A DNA stretch of 64,000 nt from assembly GCA_016784025.1 (NCBI GenBank), contig JADHVL010000002.1, forward strand, positions 116,490-180,489. Direction: 5' to 3'. The position numbers were made by a program, and so were the translations under genes. Every line of letters starts with the position of its first letter. The stretch's first letter is position 1. Positions 25,859 to 33,662 of the stretch are shown here, one piece after another. A model generated the notes under the pieces. It saw only the letters and a program-made list of their open reading frames with translations, ran no database searches and had not been told where the DNA came from. This DNA is from Fidelibacterota bacterium (GTDB lineage: Bacteria > Fidelibacterota > UBA8477 > JABMPR01).

Positions 25859-26845
25859 ATGAATATTGTTGATAAATTCATCGCCAAAGCCCAGGAGAAT
25901 CCCGCTCGTATTGTCTATCCTGAAGCGACGGATCCGAGGATTTTAAAGGCTGTCGTACAGGTGAAGGAACGAGGAATTGCCACCCCTCTCCTCGTTGGTA
26001 ACCCTGAACATATTCAGGAAGTAGCCGAAGAACACGGTTGTGCAATTAGCGGAATCGAGCTCATCGACAGCAAAACAGAAGCTCGTCTGGATACCTTTGC
26101 CAAGGCTTATGCTGACAAGCGGGATCTCAGAGAAGCCATAGCTAAAAAGCTGGTAGGCAAACCCTTGTCTTTTGGTGGAATGATGGTAAGCCAGGGTGCT
26201 GCAGATGGAATGGTAGCTGGTGTAGCCACTGCAACCAGCATTGTTATTCAAACCGCAACCCTTACCGTTGGATTTCAAGAAGGACTTTCTACACCTAGTA
26301 GTTTTTTTATCATGATTATTCCTGAATTTCAAGGTGAGCAGGACAAGATCTTTCTGTTCGCTGATTCAGCAGTAAATATTCAACCCAGTGCACAACAACT
26401 GGCCGAAATTGCCATTGCCTCTGGGACAAATGCCAGAGCCCTCCTGGGGATAGATCCTAAAATCGCTTTTCTTTCATTTTCAACCAGGGGTTCCGCTGGG
26501 CATGCGGATGCAGATAAAGTCATCGAGGCTCTCGCCATAGCCCGTAAAATTAATCCTGAGTTTGATATGGATGGAGAACTCCAGCTTGATGCTTCAATCA
26601 TCCCAAGTGTTGCCTCAAAAAAGGTGCAGGAAAGCCCAGTCGCAGGACAAGCCAATGTATTGGTGTTCCCCGATCTCGATGCTGGAAACATCGGCTATAA
26701 ACTGGTCCAGTATATGGCCAATGCCAAGGCCATTGGTCCCATCCTCCAGGGTTTTGCAAAACCGGTGAATGATATGAGTCGAGGTGCCAGTGTTGATGAC
26801 TTGATAGCCGTTTCTGCCATCACATCAGTCCAGGCCAAAGGATAA
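25859..26845 (+). CDS. pta: Phosphate acetyltransferase
   Basis: A 328-residue short-type phosphotransacetylase interconverting acetyl-CoA plus phosphate and acetyl phosphate plus CoA. Recognisable blocks are 'RIVYPEATDPRIL' near the start, 'GMMVSQGAADGMVAG' near 103, 'ALLGIDPKIAFLSFSTRGSA' near 194 and 'VFPDLDAGNIGYKLVQ' near 269. It lacks the N-terminal regulatory domains of the long E. coli type. It is followed after 6 bases by acetate kinase, the classical pair. Confidence 0.96.
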   Translation: MNIVDKFIAKAQENPARIVYPEATDPRILKAVVQVKERGIATPLLVGNPEHIQEVAEEHGCAISGIELIDSKTEARLDTFAKAYADKRDLREAIAKKLVGKPLSFGGMMVSQGAADGMVAGVATATSIVIQTATLTVGFQEGLSTPSSFFIMIIPEFQGEQDKIFLFADSAVNIQPSAQQLAEIAIASGTNARALLGIDPKIAFLSFSTRGSAGHADADKVIEALAIARKINPEFDMDGELQLDASIIPSVASKKVQESPVAGQANVLVFPDLDAGNIGYKLVQYMANAKAIGPILQGFAKPVNDMSRGASVDDLIAVSAITSVQAKG

Positions 26846-26851
26846 GCCGAC

Positions 26852-28051
26852 ATGAAAATCCTGGTCTTTAATTGCGGCAGTTCCTCTATAAAATTCAAAC
26901 TCTTTCAGATGCCTCAGGAGGACTTGCTGGCGGAGGGGCTTGTAGAGAGGGTCGGCTCAGAGGATGCCTATGCTTCTTTAAAAACTCCTCTGGGAAAAGC
27001 CAAAAAAAAACAGGAAATTCTTGACTACCCCTCTGGATTTGCAGTCATCAAGAATATGCTTCTCAATCCCGAAAGTGGCGTCATTAATTCTCTATCTGAA
27101 GTCAATGCCTGTGGGCATCGTGTGGTTCATGGCGGCGAAAGCTTTGGTGGATCCATGCCTATAGATGATGAGCTGGAGGAAGGTATTGAAGCTGTTTTTG
27201 AGCTGGCTCCACTCCACAATCCTCCCAATTTGACAGGGATACGACAAGCCCGACTTATGTTTGGTGACATTCCCCAGGTTGCCTGTTTTGATACCGCATT
27301 TCACCACAGTATTCCTGAAGTGGCCTACCGCTATGCCCTGCCTGAGAAGTTTTACTCTGAATACCAGATCAGACGCTATGGTTTTCACGGTATGTCCCAC
27401 CAATATGTAGCTCGACAAGCCGCCCAGATGATGGGAATGCATAAATATTCTGTTAATCTGATTACCTGCCACCTGGGAAATGGTTCTTCTGTGGCAGCCA
27501 TTAGAGATGGTCACTCCGTTGATACCAGCATGGGGCTCACGCCGCTGGAGGGTCTTGTCATGGGAACCCGCAGTGGTGACCTGGATCCTGGTATTCTGTT
27601 CTACCTAAATCGAAAAGGTTATGACACGGAAGCTTTGGATACGCTACTTAATAAGCAATCTGGTCTCCTTGGGATTTCTGGGAGCTCCAATGATGTCCGT
27701 GATCTTGAATTGAAAGCCGATGGAGGTGATGATAGAGCAGAGTTGGCTCTGAATATTTTTGCCTATCGTATCAAAAAATACATCGGAGCTTATATGGCTG
27801 TACTCAACCGGGTTGATGCCATCGTTTTTACTGGAGGCATCGGCGAAAATGGTGCCGCCATGCGTCACCGGATTCTATCTGATATGGATCAGCAAGGCAT
27901 CGTCATTGACGAAATGAGAAATGAAGTTCATGCTGGAGTGGCAGGTGAAATTCAAGGAACTACATCCAGAATCAGGGTCATGATTGTCCCAGCCAATGAA
28001 GAACTGGCCATTGCCCGGGATACTTTCAAGCTAACCACAAAAAAACACTGA
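26852..28051 (+). CDS. ackA: Acetate kinase
   Basis: A 399-residue ASKHA-fold kinase, of normal length for AckA. Visible motifs include the N-terminal 'VFNCGSSSIKFKLF', 'RVVHGGESFGG' near 91, the catalytic region 'ACFDTAFHHSIPEVAYRYAL', 'RRYGFHGMSHQYV' near 174, 'HLGNGSSVAAI' and 'GGIGENGAAMR' near 329. It makes ATP from acetyl phosphate, or activates acetate in reverse. The next gene (acyl carrier protein) begins 18 bases downstream with its own AGGAG site. Confidence 0.97.
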   Translation: MKILVFNCGSSSIKFKLFQMPQEDLLAEGLVERVGSEDAYASLKTPLGKAKKKQEILDYPSGFAVIKNMLLNPESGVINSLSEVNACGHRVVHGGESFGGSMPIDDELEEGIEAVFELAPLHNPPNLTGIRQARLMFGDIPQVACFDTAFHHSIPEVAYRYALPEKFYSEYQIRRYGFHGMSHQYVARQAAQMMGMHKYSVNLITCHLGNGSSVAAIRDGHSVDTSMGLTPLEGLVMGTRSGDLDPGILFYLNRKGYDTEALDTLLNKQSGLLGISGSSNDVRDLELKADGGDDRAELALNIFAYRIKKYIGAYMAVLNRVDAIVFTGGIGENGAAMRHRILSDMDQQGIVIDEMRNEVHAGVAGEIQGTTSRIRVMIVPANEELAIARDTFKLTTKKH

Positions 28052-28069
28052 TAAATCAGGAGACAAAAT

Positions 28070-28309
28070 ATGTCAACCATAGATCGAATTAAGAATGTTG
28101 CTGCTGAGCTGTTAAAGGTTGAAGCTTCACGTGTCCAGGAAACTTCACGATTTGTAGAGGATCTTGGTGCGGACTCCATGCAATCCATCGAACTGGTTGC
28201 TGCCTTGGAAGAAGAGTTCGATATCGAGATGGATGAAGATGCCGCTCTCGGGGTAAAAACAGTGGGTGACGCTGTTGGCTTTATTGACCGGGTTATCGCT
28301 GATGGTTGA
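28070..28309 (+). CDS. Acyl carrier protein-like
   Basis: A 79-residue acidic four-helix carrier protein. The phosphopantetheine attachment site is the Ser in 'LGADSMQSIEL' (residue ~36). AGGAG is positioned before ATG 28070. Its place between ackA and a GntR regulator is unusual: there are no fatty-acid synthesis genes nearby, so it may be a second, specialised carrier protein rather than the housekeeping AcpP. Its stop overlaps the regulator start by 8 bases, implying coupled translation. Confidence 0.92.
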   Translation: MSTIDRIKNVAAELLKVEASRVQETSRFVEDLGADSMQSIELVAALEEEFDIEMDEDAALGVKTVGDAVGFIDRVIADG

Positions 28310-29081
28310 TCCCTTGAGTAGCGAGAGGCTTCTACACAATACCCACCTGGATAAGAGCAGTTACATCCCACTCTATATTCAAGTCAGGGATATTTTAAAA
28401 GAGCTCATCAATTCTGGGAAGCTCCAACCAGGCGACCAAATTCCCAGTGAGAATGAGTTATCCACCGAATACAATATCAGTCGCATGACGGTACGACAGG
28501 CCAGTCAGGAGCTCCTTCGTGAAGGATATATTGTAATCAGACGTGGTGAAGGGACTTTCGTTAATGCTGCCTCCCATACCCAAATGCTTCTCAAGCTGGA
28601 GGGATTTTCTTCTGAGATGGCCAAGTTGGGTTACCGGAATCACTCCCGAGTCCTCAATATTGAAATGGTGGAGGCATTTGACGCGTTTGGCATGGCTTAC
28701 ACAGGTCTGGGGAAAGAGCCTGGTGAGGCGCTGGTCAGGATACGAAGGGTTCGTTATGTAGAAGAAACACCCTTTGCCATCGAAACTTCCTTCTTGCCTC
28801 TGGAAATCGGTCAGGGTCTCCTGAATCCACGCATGGCAGATGACGCTTCCATTTATAACTACATTGAAAAAGATTTACATATCAGGCTTTCGCGAGCGGA
28901 CCATGTTATCCAACCTGGTCTAGCCGATCAGGAGCTGGCCGAACTCCTGGAAATCGCTAAAGGGAGCCCAGTTTTGAATCTACACGGGACTACGTTTTCA
29001 ATGAATAATCAGCCCGTGGAATACCTCGAGGGTATTTACAGGGGTGATAAATATGAATTGAAAGTTGTGATCACTAAATAG
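28302..29081 (+). CDS. GntR/HutC-family transcriptional regulator (UTRA effector domain)
   Basis: A 259-residue regulator. A winged helix at residues ~18-85 contains 'LQPGDQIPSENELSTEYNIS' and 'TVRQASQELLREGYI', followed by a UTRA ligand domain with 'RIRRVRYVEETPFAIE' near 148 and 'LNLHGTTFSMNNQPVEY' near 226. I chose ATG 28302, which overlaps the acp stop; a longer frame from 28266 would read through acp. UTRA regulators of the NagR type sense phosphorylated amino sugars, which would suit the nagB gene two genes downstream. The palindrome at 25809-25818 is a likely operator. Confidence 0.93.
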   Translation: MVDPLSSERLLHNTHLDKSSYIPLYIQVRDILKELINSGKLQPGDQIPSENELSTEYNISRMTVRQASQELLREGYIVIRRGEGTFVNAASHTQMLLKLEGFSSEMAKLGYRNHSRVLNIEMVEAFDAFGMAYTGLGKEPGEALVRIRRVRYVEETPFAIETSFLPLEIGQGLLNPRMADDASIYNYIEKDLHIRLSRADHVIQPGLADQELAELLEIAKGSPVLNLHGTTFSMNNQPVEYLEGIYRGDKYELKVVITK

Positions 29082-29092
29082 GAAATCGTAAT

Positions 29093-31066
29093 ATGAATTC
29101 TGAACAATATTTAGCCCTGACACCAGAGGCGATCAAGATTCTCAAAAGCAATGGATGTTGGTCAAGGAGTTGGTCAAAGGTAAAGGTGACTAGGGGGTTT
29201 GACCCAACCCGTATCGCAGGAACCATTTTCCGAGGGCAGGTTCGAATCGGACGTCTTGAGGGTGAATTTATACCAAAAGATGGCATTCGACGTTATGCTG
29301 GAATATTTGATGCCAACCTTCACAACGTCCACATCGGGGACAATTGCCATATTTCAAATATCAATGGCTGGCTATCCAACCTGGTGATTGAAAACAATGT
29401 GTTGATAGAAAACGCAGGCTCAATTGTTTGCCAGGGTGAAACCAGTTTTGGAAATGGTCATTCAATTGAAGTCCTCAATGAGGGTGGAGGTCGTGAACTA
29501 AAAATCACTGAGATGACCAGCGCTCAGACCGCTTATTTGTCCACCATGTATCGACATGATACTGTTTTGATCAAAGCTTTGGATGAGATAGCAGATAAGT
29601 ATGCCCGGAGTGTTCGCTCTGATCGAGCCACCATTGGTGAGGGAGCGAAATTATTTCACTGCCAAAATATAGTGAACGTAAATATTGGCAAAGGTGCCAT
29701 CCTCAGGGGAATTCAGAACCTGAAAGAGGGTACTATTGCTTCCTCCCCAGAGGCCTCCACGTTTGTTGGTGATGGTGTCATTGCCAAGAATTTCATCATT
29801 CAGAAGGGAGCTTATGTATCGGATGGAGCCCTGCTGGCATCAACGCTGATTGGTGAGGCTTCTAAAATTGGTAAGCAGTTCTCAGCCGAAAACTCAGTCA
29901 TGTTTTGCAACTCAGAAGGCTTCCACAGCGAAGTCTGCTCCATTTTTGGAGGTCCATACACCGTCACGCATCATCGTTCAACTCTGTTGATCGCAGGTAT
30001 GTTTTCCTTTTTTAACGCCGGCAGTGGTACCAACCAGTCTAATCACATGTACAAATTAGGACCCTTGCACCAGGGCATCGTTGAGCGTGGTGGCAAAACA
30101 GGATCTTCCTCCTACCTGCTGTGGCCATCTCGAGTGGGTGCCTTTTCAGCCATAATGGGCAAGCACTATACAAATTTTGACAGCTCTGACTTCCCCTTCT
30201 CCTATGTCAACGAGGACGGTGGTCAATCCACATTGGTACCGGGGATGAACTTTTTTACGGTTGGCACGATGCGTGATGGATTGAAATGGCCAACTCGTGA
30301 TGCTCGCAAGAATACCGACAAGCTGGATCAATTAAATTTCGAGATTCTGTCCCCATATACCTGTCAAAAAATGATGCAGGGACAATCTATTTTGCTGGAT
30401 TTGTATGCTGGAGCCGAAAAGGGTCAGGAATATGTGAGCCACAAAGGGATTCTGATCAAGCGCCTACTTCTAAAAACTTGTAGTCGTTACTATCGGATGG
30501 CGCTTGAGAAATATCTGGGTGACGCTCTCATCGTTAGACTCACATCAAGTCCTGTTACAGATTTAAATGAGTTGGTGAGCCAATCTGAGGGTGCTGATGA
30601 TGGTGACAGTACCTGGATTGACGTCTCAGGTTTATTGTGCCCACAACCCCGCCTCGAAGACTTGTTAGACAGGATAAAAGCCAGCGAGGTAAGTGACTTA
30701 CAAACACTTCAAATAGAACTACAAAAGATTCGTTTGAGTTATGCGCTGGATGAGTGGTCCTGGGTCATAAAAGCCATGCCACAAGTTTGTGGATTTGAAA
30801 GCCTCACTGCTGAAAACCTGCAAACCGTCCTGGAAAAATGGAAAGTTTCTTCCACCAAGCTACTCAACATGGTGGAAATGGATGCCTCCAAAGAATTCGA
30901 AGGTAATGTAAGAACTGGTTTTGGTATTGATGGGCATCAGGATGATGACTTCCGTGAGGTTCGCGGAGAATTTGACTCAAACGCTTTTAAAAAGCAATTA
31001 GATGAAATGAGACAAACGGTTGTAAGCAATTATGACCAGAGTCTCGCCATCTTGAACAATTTATAA
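29093..31066 (+). CDS. DUF4954 family protein (left-handed beta-helix)
   Basis: A 657-residue protein of the DUF4954 family found mostly in Bacteroidota and relatives. From ~residue 60 to 330 it shows hexapeptide-like turns of a left-handed beta-helix ('NVHIGDNCHISNI', 'ATIGEGAKLFHCQNIVNVNI', 'GAYVSDGALLASTLIGEAS'), the fold of sugar acyltransferases and nucleotidyltransferase-linked acetyltransferases. A conserved middle block 'SSSYLLWPSRVGAFSAIMG' near 345 and a helical C-terminal part follow. It sits 12 bases ahead of nagB. An amino-sugar acyltransferase-like activity is an attractive guess but not shown. Confidence 0.88.
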   Translation: MNSEQYLALTPEAIKILKSNGCWSRSWSKVKVTRGFDPTRIAGTIFRGQVRIGRLEGEFIPKDGIRRYAGIFDANLHNVHIGDNCHISNINGWLSNLVIENNVLIENAGSIVCQGETSFGNGHSIEVLNEGGGRELKITEMTSAQTAYLSTMYRHDTVLIKALDEIADKYARSVRSDRATIGEGAKLFHCQNIVNVNIGKGAILRGIQNLKEGTIASSPEASTFVGDGVIAKNFIIQKGAYVSDGALLASTLIGEASKIGKQFSAENSVMFCNSEGFHSEVCSIFGGPYTVTHHRSTLLIAGMFSFFNAGSGTNQSNHMYKLGPLHQGIVERGGKTGSSSYLLWPSRVGAFSAIMGKHYTNFDSSDFPFSYVNEDGGQSTLVPGMNFFTVGTMRDGLKWPTRDARKNTDKLDQLNFEILSPYTCQKMMQGQSILLDLYAGAEKGQEYVSHKGILIKRLLLKTCSRYYRMALEKYLGDALIVRLTSSPVTDLNELVSQSEGADDGDSTWIDVSGLLCPQPRLEDLLDRIKASEVSDLQTLQIELQKIRLSYALDEWSWVIKAMPQVCGFESLTAENLQTVLEKWKVSSTKLLNMVEMDASKEFEGNVRTGFGIDGHQDDDFREVRGEFDSNAFKKQLDEMRQTVVSNYDQSLAILNNL

Positions 31067-31078
31067 TACGGAGAAACA

Positions 31079-31885
31079 ATGAGACTTATTATTCAAACTA
31101 ACTATGATCGACTAAGTAAGTGGACGGCACATTATATTGCGAAAAGCATCAATGATTTTGCTCCCACGAAAGACAATCCTTATGTCTTGGGATTGCCTAC
31201 TGGATCTTCACCAGTTGGCACCTATAAGGAAATTGTACGCCTGGTAAAAGAAGGCCGCGTCTCGTTTGAAAATGTTATCACTTTCAATATGGATGAATAT
31301 GTCAAGATTCGTGAAGGACATCCGGAAAGCTATCATTCATTTATGCGTCAAAATCTTTTCAACCACATCGGTATTCCTGAAGAAAATATCAATATTCTCG
31401 ATGGGAATGCAGATGACCTGGTTGCCGAGTGTGATGCCTTCGAAGCCAAGATAAAATCAGTGGGGGGCATTCGTCTTTTCCTGGGTGGTATAGGTCCTGA
31501 CGGACATCTTGCCTTTAATGAACCAGGTTCATCGCTTCATTCTAGAACTCGTGTTAAAACATTAACTTACGATACTCGTATTGCCAATTCCCGATTTTTT
31601 GGGAATGATCTTGAGTCCGTTCCGAAGCTGGCTTTGACTGTTGGTGTGGGTACGGTTACTGATTCTAAAGAGGTGGTTTTAATTGTCAACGGTCACTCTA
31701 AATCTAGAGCCCTGTACAAGATGATTGAGGAAGGTGTCAACCATATGTGGACTTCCTCAGCGCTACAGCTTCATCCAAAGTCCATGGTCGTTTGTGACGA
31801 GGATGCTACCTACGAACTGAAACACGGAACCTATCGGTACTTCAGGGATATTGAGAAGGAAAATCTCGAGCCCTTTGCCATATAG
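31079..31885 (+). CDS. nagB: Glucosamine-6-phosphate deaminase
   Basis: A 268-residue enzyme of standard NagB length converting glucosamine-6-phosphate to fructose-6-phosphate and ammonia. Key blocks are '[19 protein letters not shown]' near residue 38, '[10 protein letters not shown]' with the catalytic Asp near 72, and '[17 protein letters not shown]' with the catalytic His near 142. It is the last gene of the operon and is followed by a strong terminator hairpin. The deacetylase NagA that would feed it is not in the window. Confidence 0.96.
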   Translation: MRLIIQTNYDRLSKWTAHYIAKSINDFAPTKDNPYVLGLPTGSSPVGTYKEIVRLVKEGRVSFENVITFNMDEYVKIREGHPESYHSFMRQNLFNHIGIPEENINILDGNADDLVAECDAFEAKIKSVGGIRLFLGGIGPDGHLAFNEPGSSLHSRTRVKTLTYDTRIANSRFFGNDLESVPKLALTVGVGTVTDSKEVVLIVNGHSKSRALYKMIEEGVNHMWTSSALQLHPKSMVVCDEDATYELKHGTYRYFRDIEKENLEPFAI

Positions 31886-31915
31886 ACATACGCTTAACGT
31901 ACACCTACCTCCAAA

Positions 31916-31945
31916 AAAGAAGCCCCTGAATTCAGAGGCTTCTTT
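31916..31945. terminator. Bidirectional rho-independent terminator between nagB and the selenoprotein gene
   Basis: A 15-base arm on each side (31916-31930 and 31931-31945) pairs with a single mismatch, starting AAAGAAGCC and ending GGCTTCTTT, with A-rich sequence on one side and T-rich on the other. It can stop both the + strand operon and the - strand gene that ends at 31975. Confidence 0.85.
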
Positions 31946-31974
31946 GTGTGTAGGCTAGTCTATTGAATAAAATG

Positions 31975-32820
31975 CTATTTCAACAACAGAAGTTTTCTCG
32001 TATCCCGACCACCATCATGGGCTAGCGTGACCATGTACACACCGCTGGGCAATTCAGAACCTGAATCATCCCTGGTGTTCCAGGTTAGCTGGTGTGAGCC
32101 CACAGATAGTTCCAAATTGAGCAATCGTCGGACTGCTCTACCCTGACTGTCATAAATGGAAAGTGTTACCTGCCCTGAACGAGGAATCTCAAATTGGATT
32201 TGAGCTTCGGCATTAAATGGGTTGGGAAAGACTGTGAGCAAATTGTGCTGCTTAGGCGTCTCCTTTTCTTCATCCAATCCAGTGACTAAGAGCAATTCAT
32301 CCAGGATACCTGTGACAGCTGATTCATTATATCCGACGGAGTTGTAACGTACGACGCCATTCATATCAATGATAGCATTTCGGGGGATAGCCCCGGTACC
32401 AAAATCACTCCAAATACCTGAACTACGATCATCTGCAACGGGATAGGTAGCCCCGAGATTGGCCCAGGCTTGACAGTTCAATGAGTTAAAATCATTGCCT
32501 AAGGAGACAATCAGCAGACCTTCATCGGCTCTAGATTGGTGAAACTCTTCCAGGTGCGGAACCTCCGCACGGCAGTTGCCTCACCAGGACTCAAAAAAAT
32601 TGAGCCAGACGACGCGGTTAGCATCCCCTTGCTCTGGCACCAACAAGCTCCCCAGAGAAATATTGCCAGCATCGTTGGCGCAGAAACTCACTACTTTGTC
32701 CCTGGTAGCCTGACTAATTGTCTGCCCCACACTGTATTGACCATAAGCCATAGTACCTGAAATGAATATGCTGAGGACTATAGCAATTATGGAAAACCTG
32801 GCCCCTTTTCTAAAATTCAT
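31975..32820 (-). CDS. Exported TlpA/redoxin-like selenoprotein (UGA-encoded Sec at UxxC) with T9SS sorting domain
   Basis: One frame of 282 codons is interrupted only by TGA at 32583-32581 (codon 80), exactly where a thioredoxin-fold protein needs its first active-site cysteine: 'WLNFFESW-U-GNCRAEVPHLE'. Homologous sequence continues after the UGA without frameshift: 'GLLIVSLGND', then 'ATYPVADDRS', 'GAIPRNAIIDMNGVVRYN' with the cis-Pro, and the sorting domain 'VFPNPFNAEAQIQFEI' ending 'TRKLLLLK'. The start ATG 32820 has GGAG upstream and gives a signal peptide ('FSIIAIVLSIFISGTMAYGQ'). A hairpin right after the UGA fits a bacterial SECIS. The predicted product is 281 residues including selenocysteine, acting as a thiol/selenol oxidoreductase outside the cytoplasm. 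The alternative is a nonsense mutation in a Cys protein. Confidence 0.88.
32554..32570 (-). promoter_or_regulatory. Predicted bacterial SECIS element
   Basis: Read on the - strand, GUGCGGA-GGU-UCCGCAC forms a perfect 7-bp stem with a GGU apical loop. The stem begins 10 bases after the UGA and the loop 17 bases after it. Bacterial SECIS elements bound by SelB need a short hairpin right behind the UGA, within the coding sequence, with a G in the first positions of the loop; this geometry fits. The closing A-U below GGU makes the top read A-GGU-U, like the AGGU apex of the E. coli formate dehydrogenase element. Confidence 0.85.
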
Positions 32821-32938
32821 AAAATCTCCATTAAAATTTAAACCTATACATATAGGTGATTCTTCTTATGCAATTTAGTATACGATACAGGAACAAGTGT
32901 CACAACAGCGACATTTATTCAAAAGGTCTAGATAAAAA

Positions 32939-32958
32939 ATAATTAGCGAATTGTCACT
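32939..32958. promoter_or_regulatory. Shared motif upstream of the Lrp-family gene
   Basis: ATAATTAGCGAATTGTCACT (32939-32958) lies 70 bases ahead of the Lrp-family start. Nearly the same sequence, with one inserted A, occurs ahead of glnA at 33615-33635. A common regulator, most simply the Lrp-family protein itself, is suggested. Confidence 0.5.
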
Positions 32959-33027
32959 CATATTCCCTTATTTCATTAATATTTTAAGATATATTGCCTG
33001 GCACTTAAAATATTTCAGGAGATATAG

Positions 33028-33498
33028 ATGATAGATGATCGCGATATCCAGATATTGGCAATACTTCAGGAAAACGGACGCGCTACTGCCAGCGAAATTG
33101 CCAAGGTTGTGCAGCTCTCCATACCAGCAGTGGGTGAAAGAATGAAAAAACTCACTGAAAACGGCCTGATTAAAGGCTATTCAACTGTGGTGGATCACAA
33201 AAAAGCGGGCTTAGATCTCACGGCCTTTGTATTTATCGTCAGCGAACACTCAGACCACTATGACAAGTTTGTGGAAAAAGCAGCTGAATCGAGCTCCGTT
33301 CTGGAATGTCATTCCATCATCGGTGGAGGTTCCCATATCCTCAAGGTCAGAGCCAGGAATTCACAAGCCCTGGAAGACCTGCTTTATGAAATTCAGAATT
33401 GGCCCGGAGTGAATAGAACTCAATCCAACCTGGTTTTATCCACCTATAAGGAAAGCATGTCAATTGATTTAAAAGCCCTACTGCCTGTGACCAAGTAA
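33028..33498 (+). CDS. Lrp/AsnC-family transcriptional regulator
   Basis: A 156-residue feast/famine regulator. The N-terminal winged helix contains 'DDRDIQILAILQENGRATAS' and 'LSIPAVGERMKKLTENGLI' (residues 2-47). The C-terminal RAM domain has 'CHSIIGGGSHILKVRARNSQALEDLL' (broken here by no stops), the usual effector and oligomer interface around residues 92-120. An AGGAG site precedes ATG 33028. It stands 165 bases upstream of glnA on the same strand and shares an upstream sequence motif with it, so nitrogen control of glutamine synthetase is the likely role. Confidence 0.93.
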   Translation: MIDDRDIQILAILQENGRATASEIAKVVQLSIPAVGERMKKLTENGLIKGYSTVVDHKKAGLDLTAFVFIVSEHSDHYDKFVEKAAESSSVLECHSIIGGGSHILKVRARNSQALEDLLYEIQNWPGVNRTQSNLVLSTYKESMSIDLKALLPVTK

Positions 33499-33508
33499 AA
33501 ACCTAAAT

Positions 33509-33635
33509 ATTTCGCTTATTATATTACAACTACCTTATATATTTAAATATATTTCAATTATTGCTTAATTTTTTATTGACAAGTGGTTATATCGCTTGTT
33601 AATTGTATGTGATGATAATTAAGCGAATAGTCATT
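33509..33635 (+). promoter_or_regulatory. glnA control region with repeated AAGCGA-type motifs
   Basis: The 164-base gap before glnA contains ATTCGCTT-like sequence at 33510-33517 (inverted), TTGCTTAATT near 33561, ATCGCTTGTTAATT near 33591, and ATAATTAAGCGAATAGTCATT at 33615-33635. The spacing of roughly 24 to 51 bases and the mixed orientation look like an array of sites for an oligomeric regulator of the Lrp type. The assignment is inference from shared sequence only. Confidence 0.45.
33576..33604 (+). promoter_or_regulatory. Candidate glnA promoter
   Basis: A perfect -35 hexamer TTGACA (33576-33581) is followed after 17 bases by a weak -10, TTAATT (33599-33604). The repeated AAGCGA-type motifs overlap and follow it, so regulator binding would affect initiation. 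Confidence 0.5.
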
Positions 33636-33662
33636 TAACAATTCGACTGAGGAGTTCTCCCC

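Noticed and set aside
27092-27514. 140-codon antisense frame inside ackA (and similar ones in pta, the threonine synthase-like gene and gltB)
   Set aside because: Shadow frames of strong coding genes; no ribosome sites or family features.
31975-32820. Reading the selenoprotein locus as two separate genes or a pseudogene
   Set aside because: The UGA falls exactly on the catalytic Cys position, the frame is maintained on both sides, the start, signal peptide and C-terminal domain are intact, and a SECIS-like hairpin follows. A pseudogene remains possible but is the weaker reading.
32990-33012. Sigma54-like TGGCAC upstream of the Lrp-family gene
   Set aside because: TGGCAC is present at 32999, but the -12 TTGC element is missing at the required spacing.
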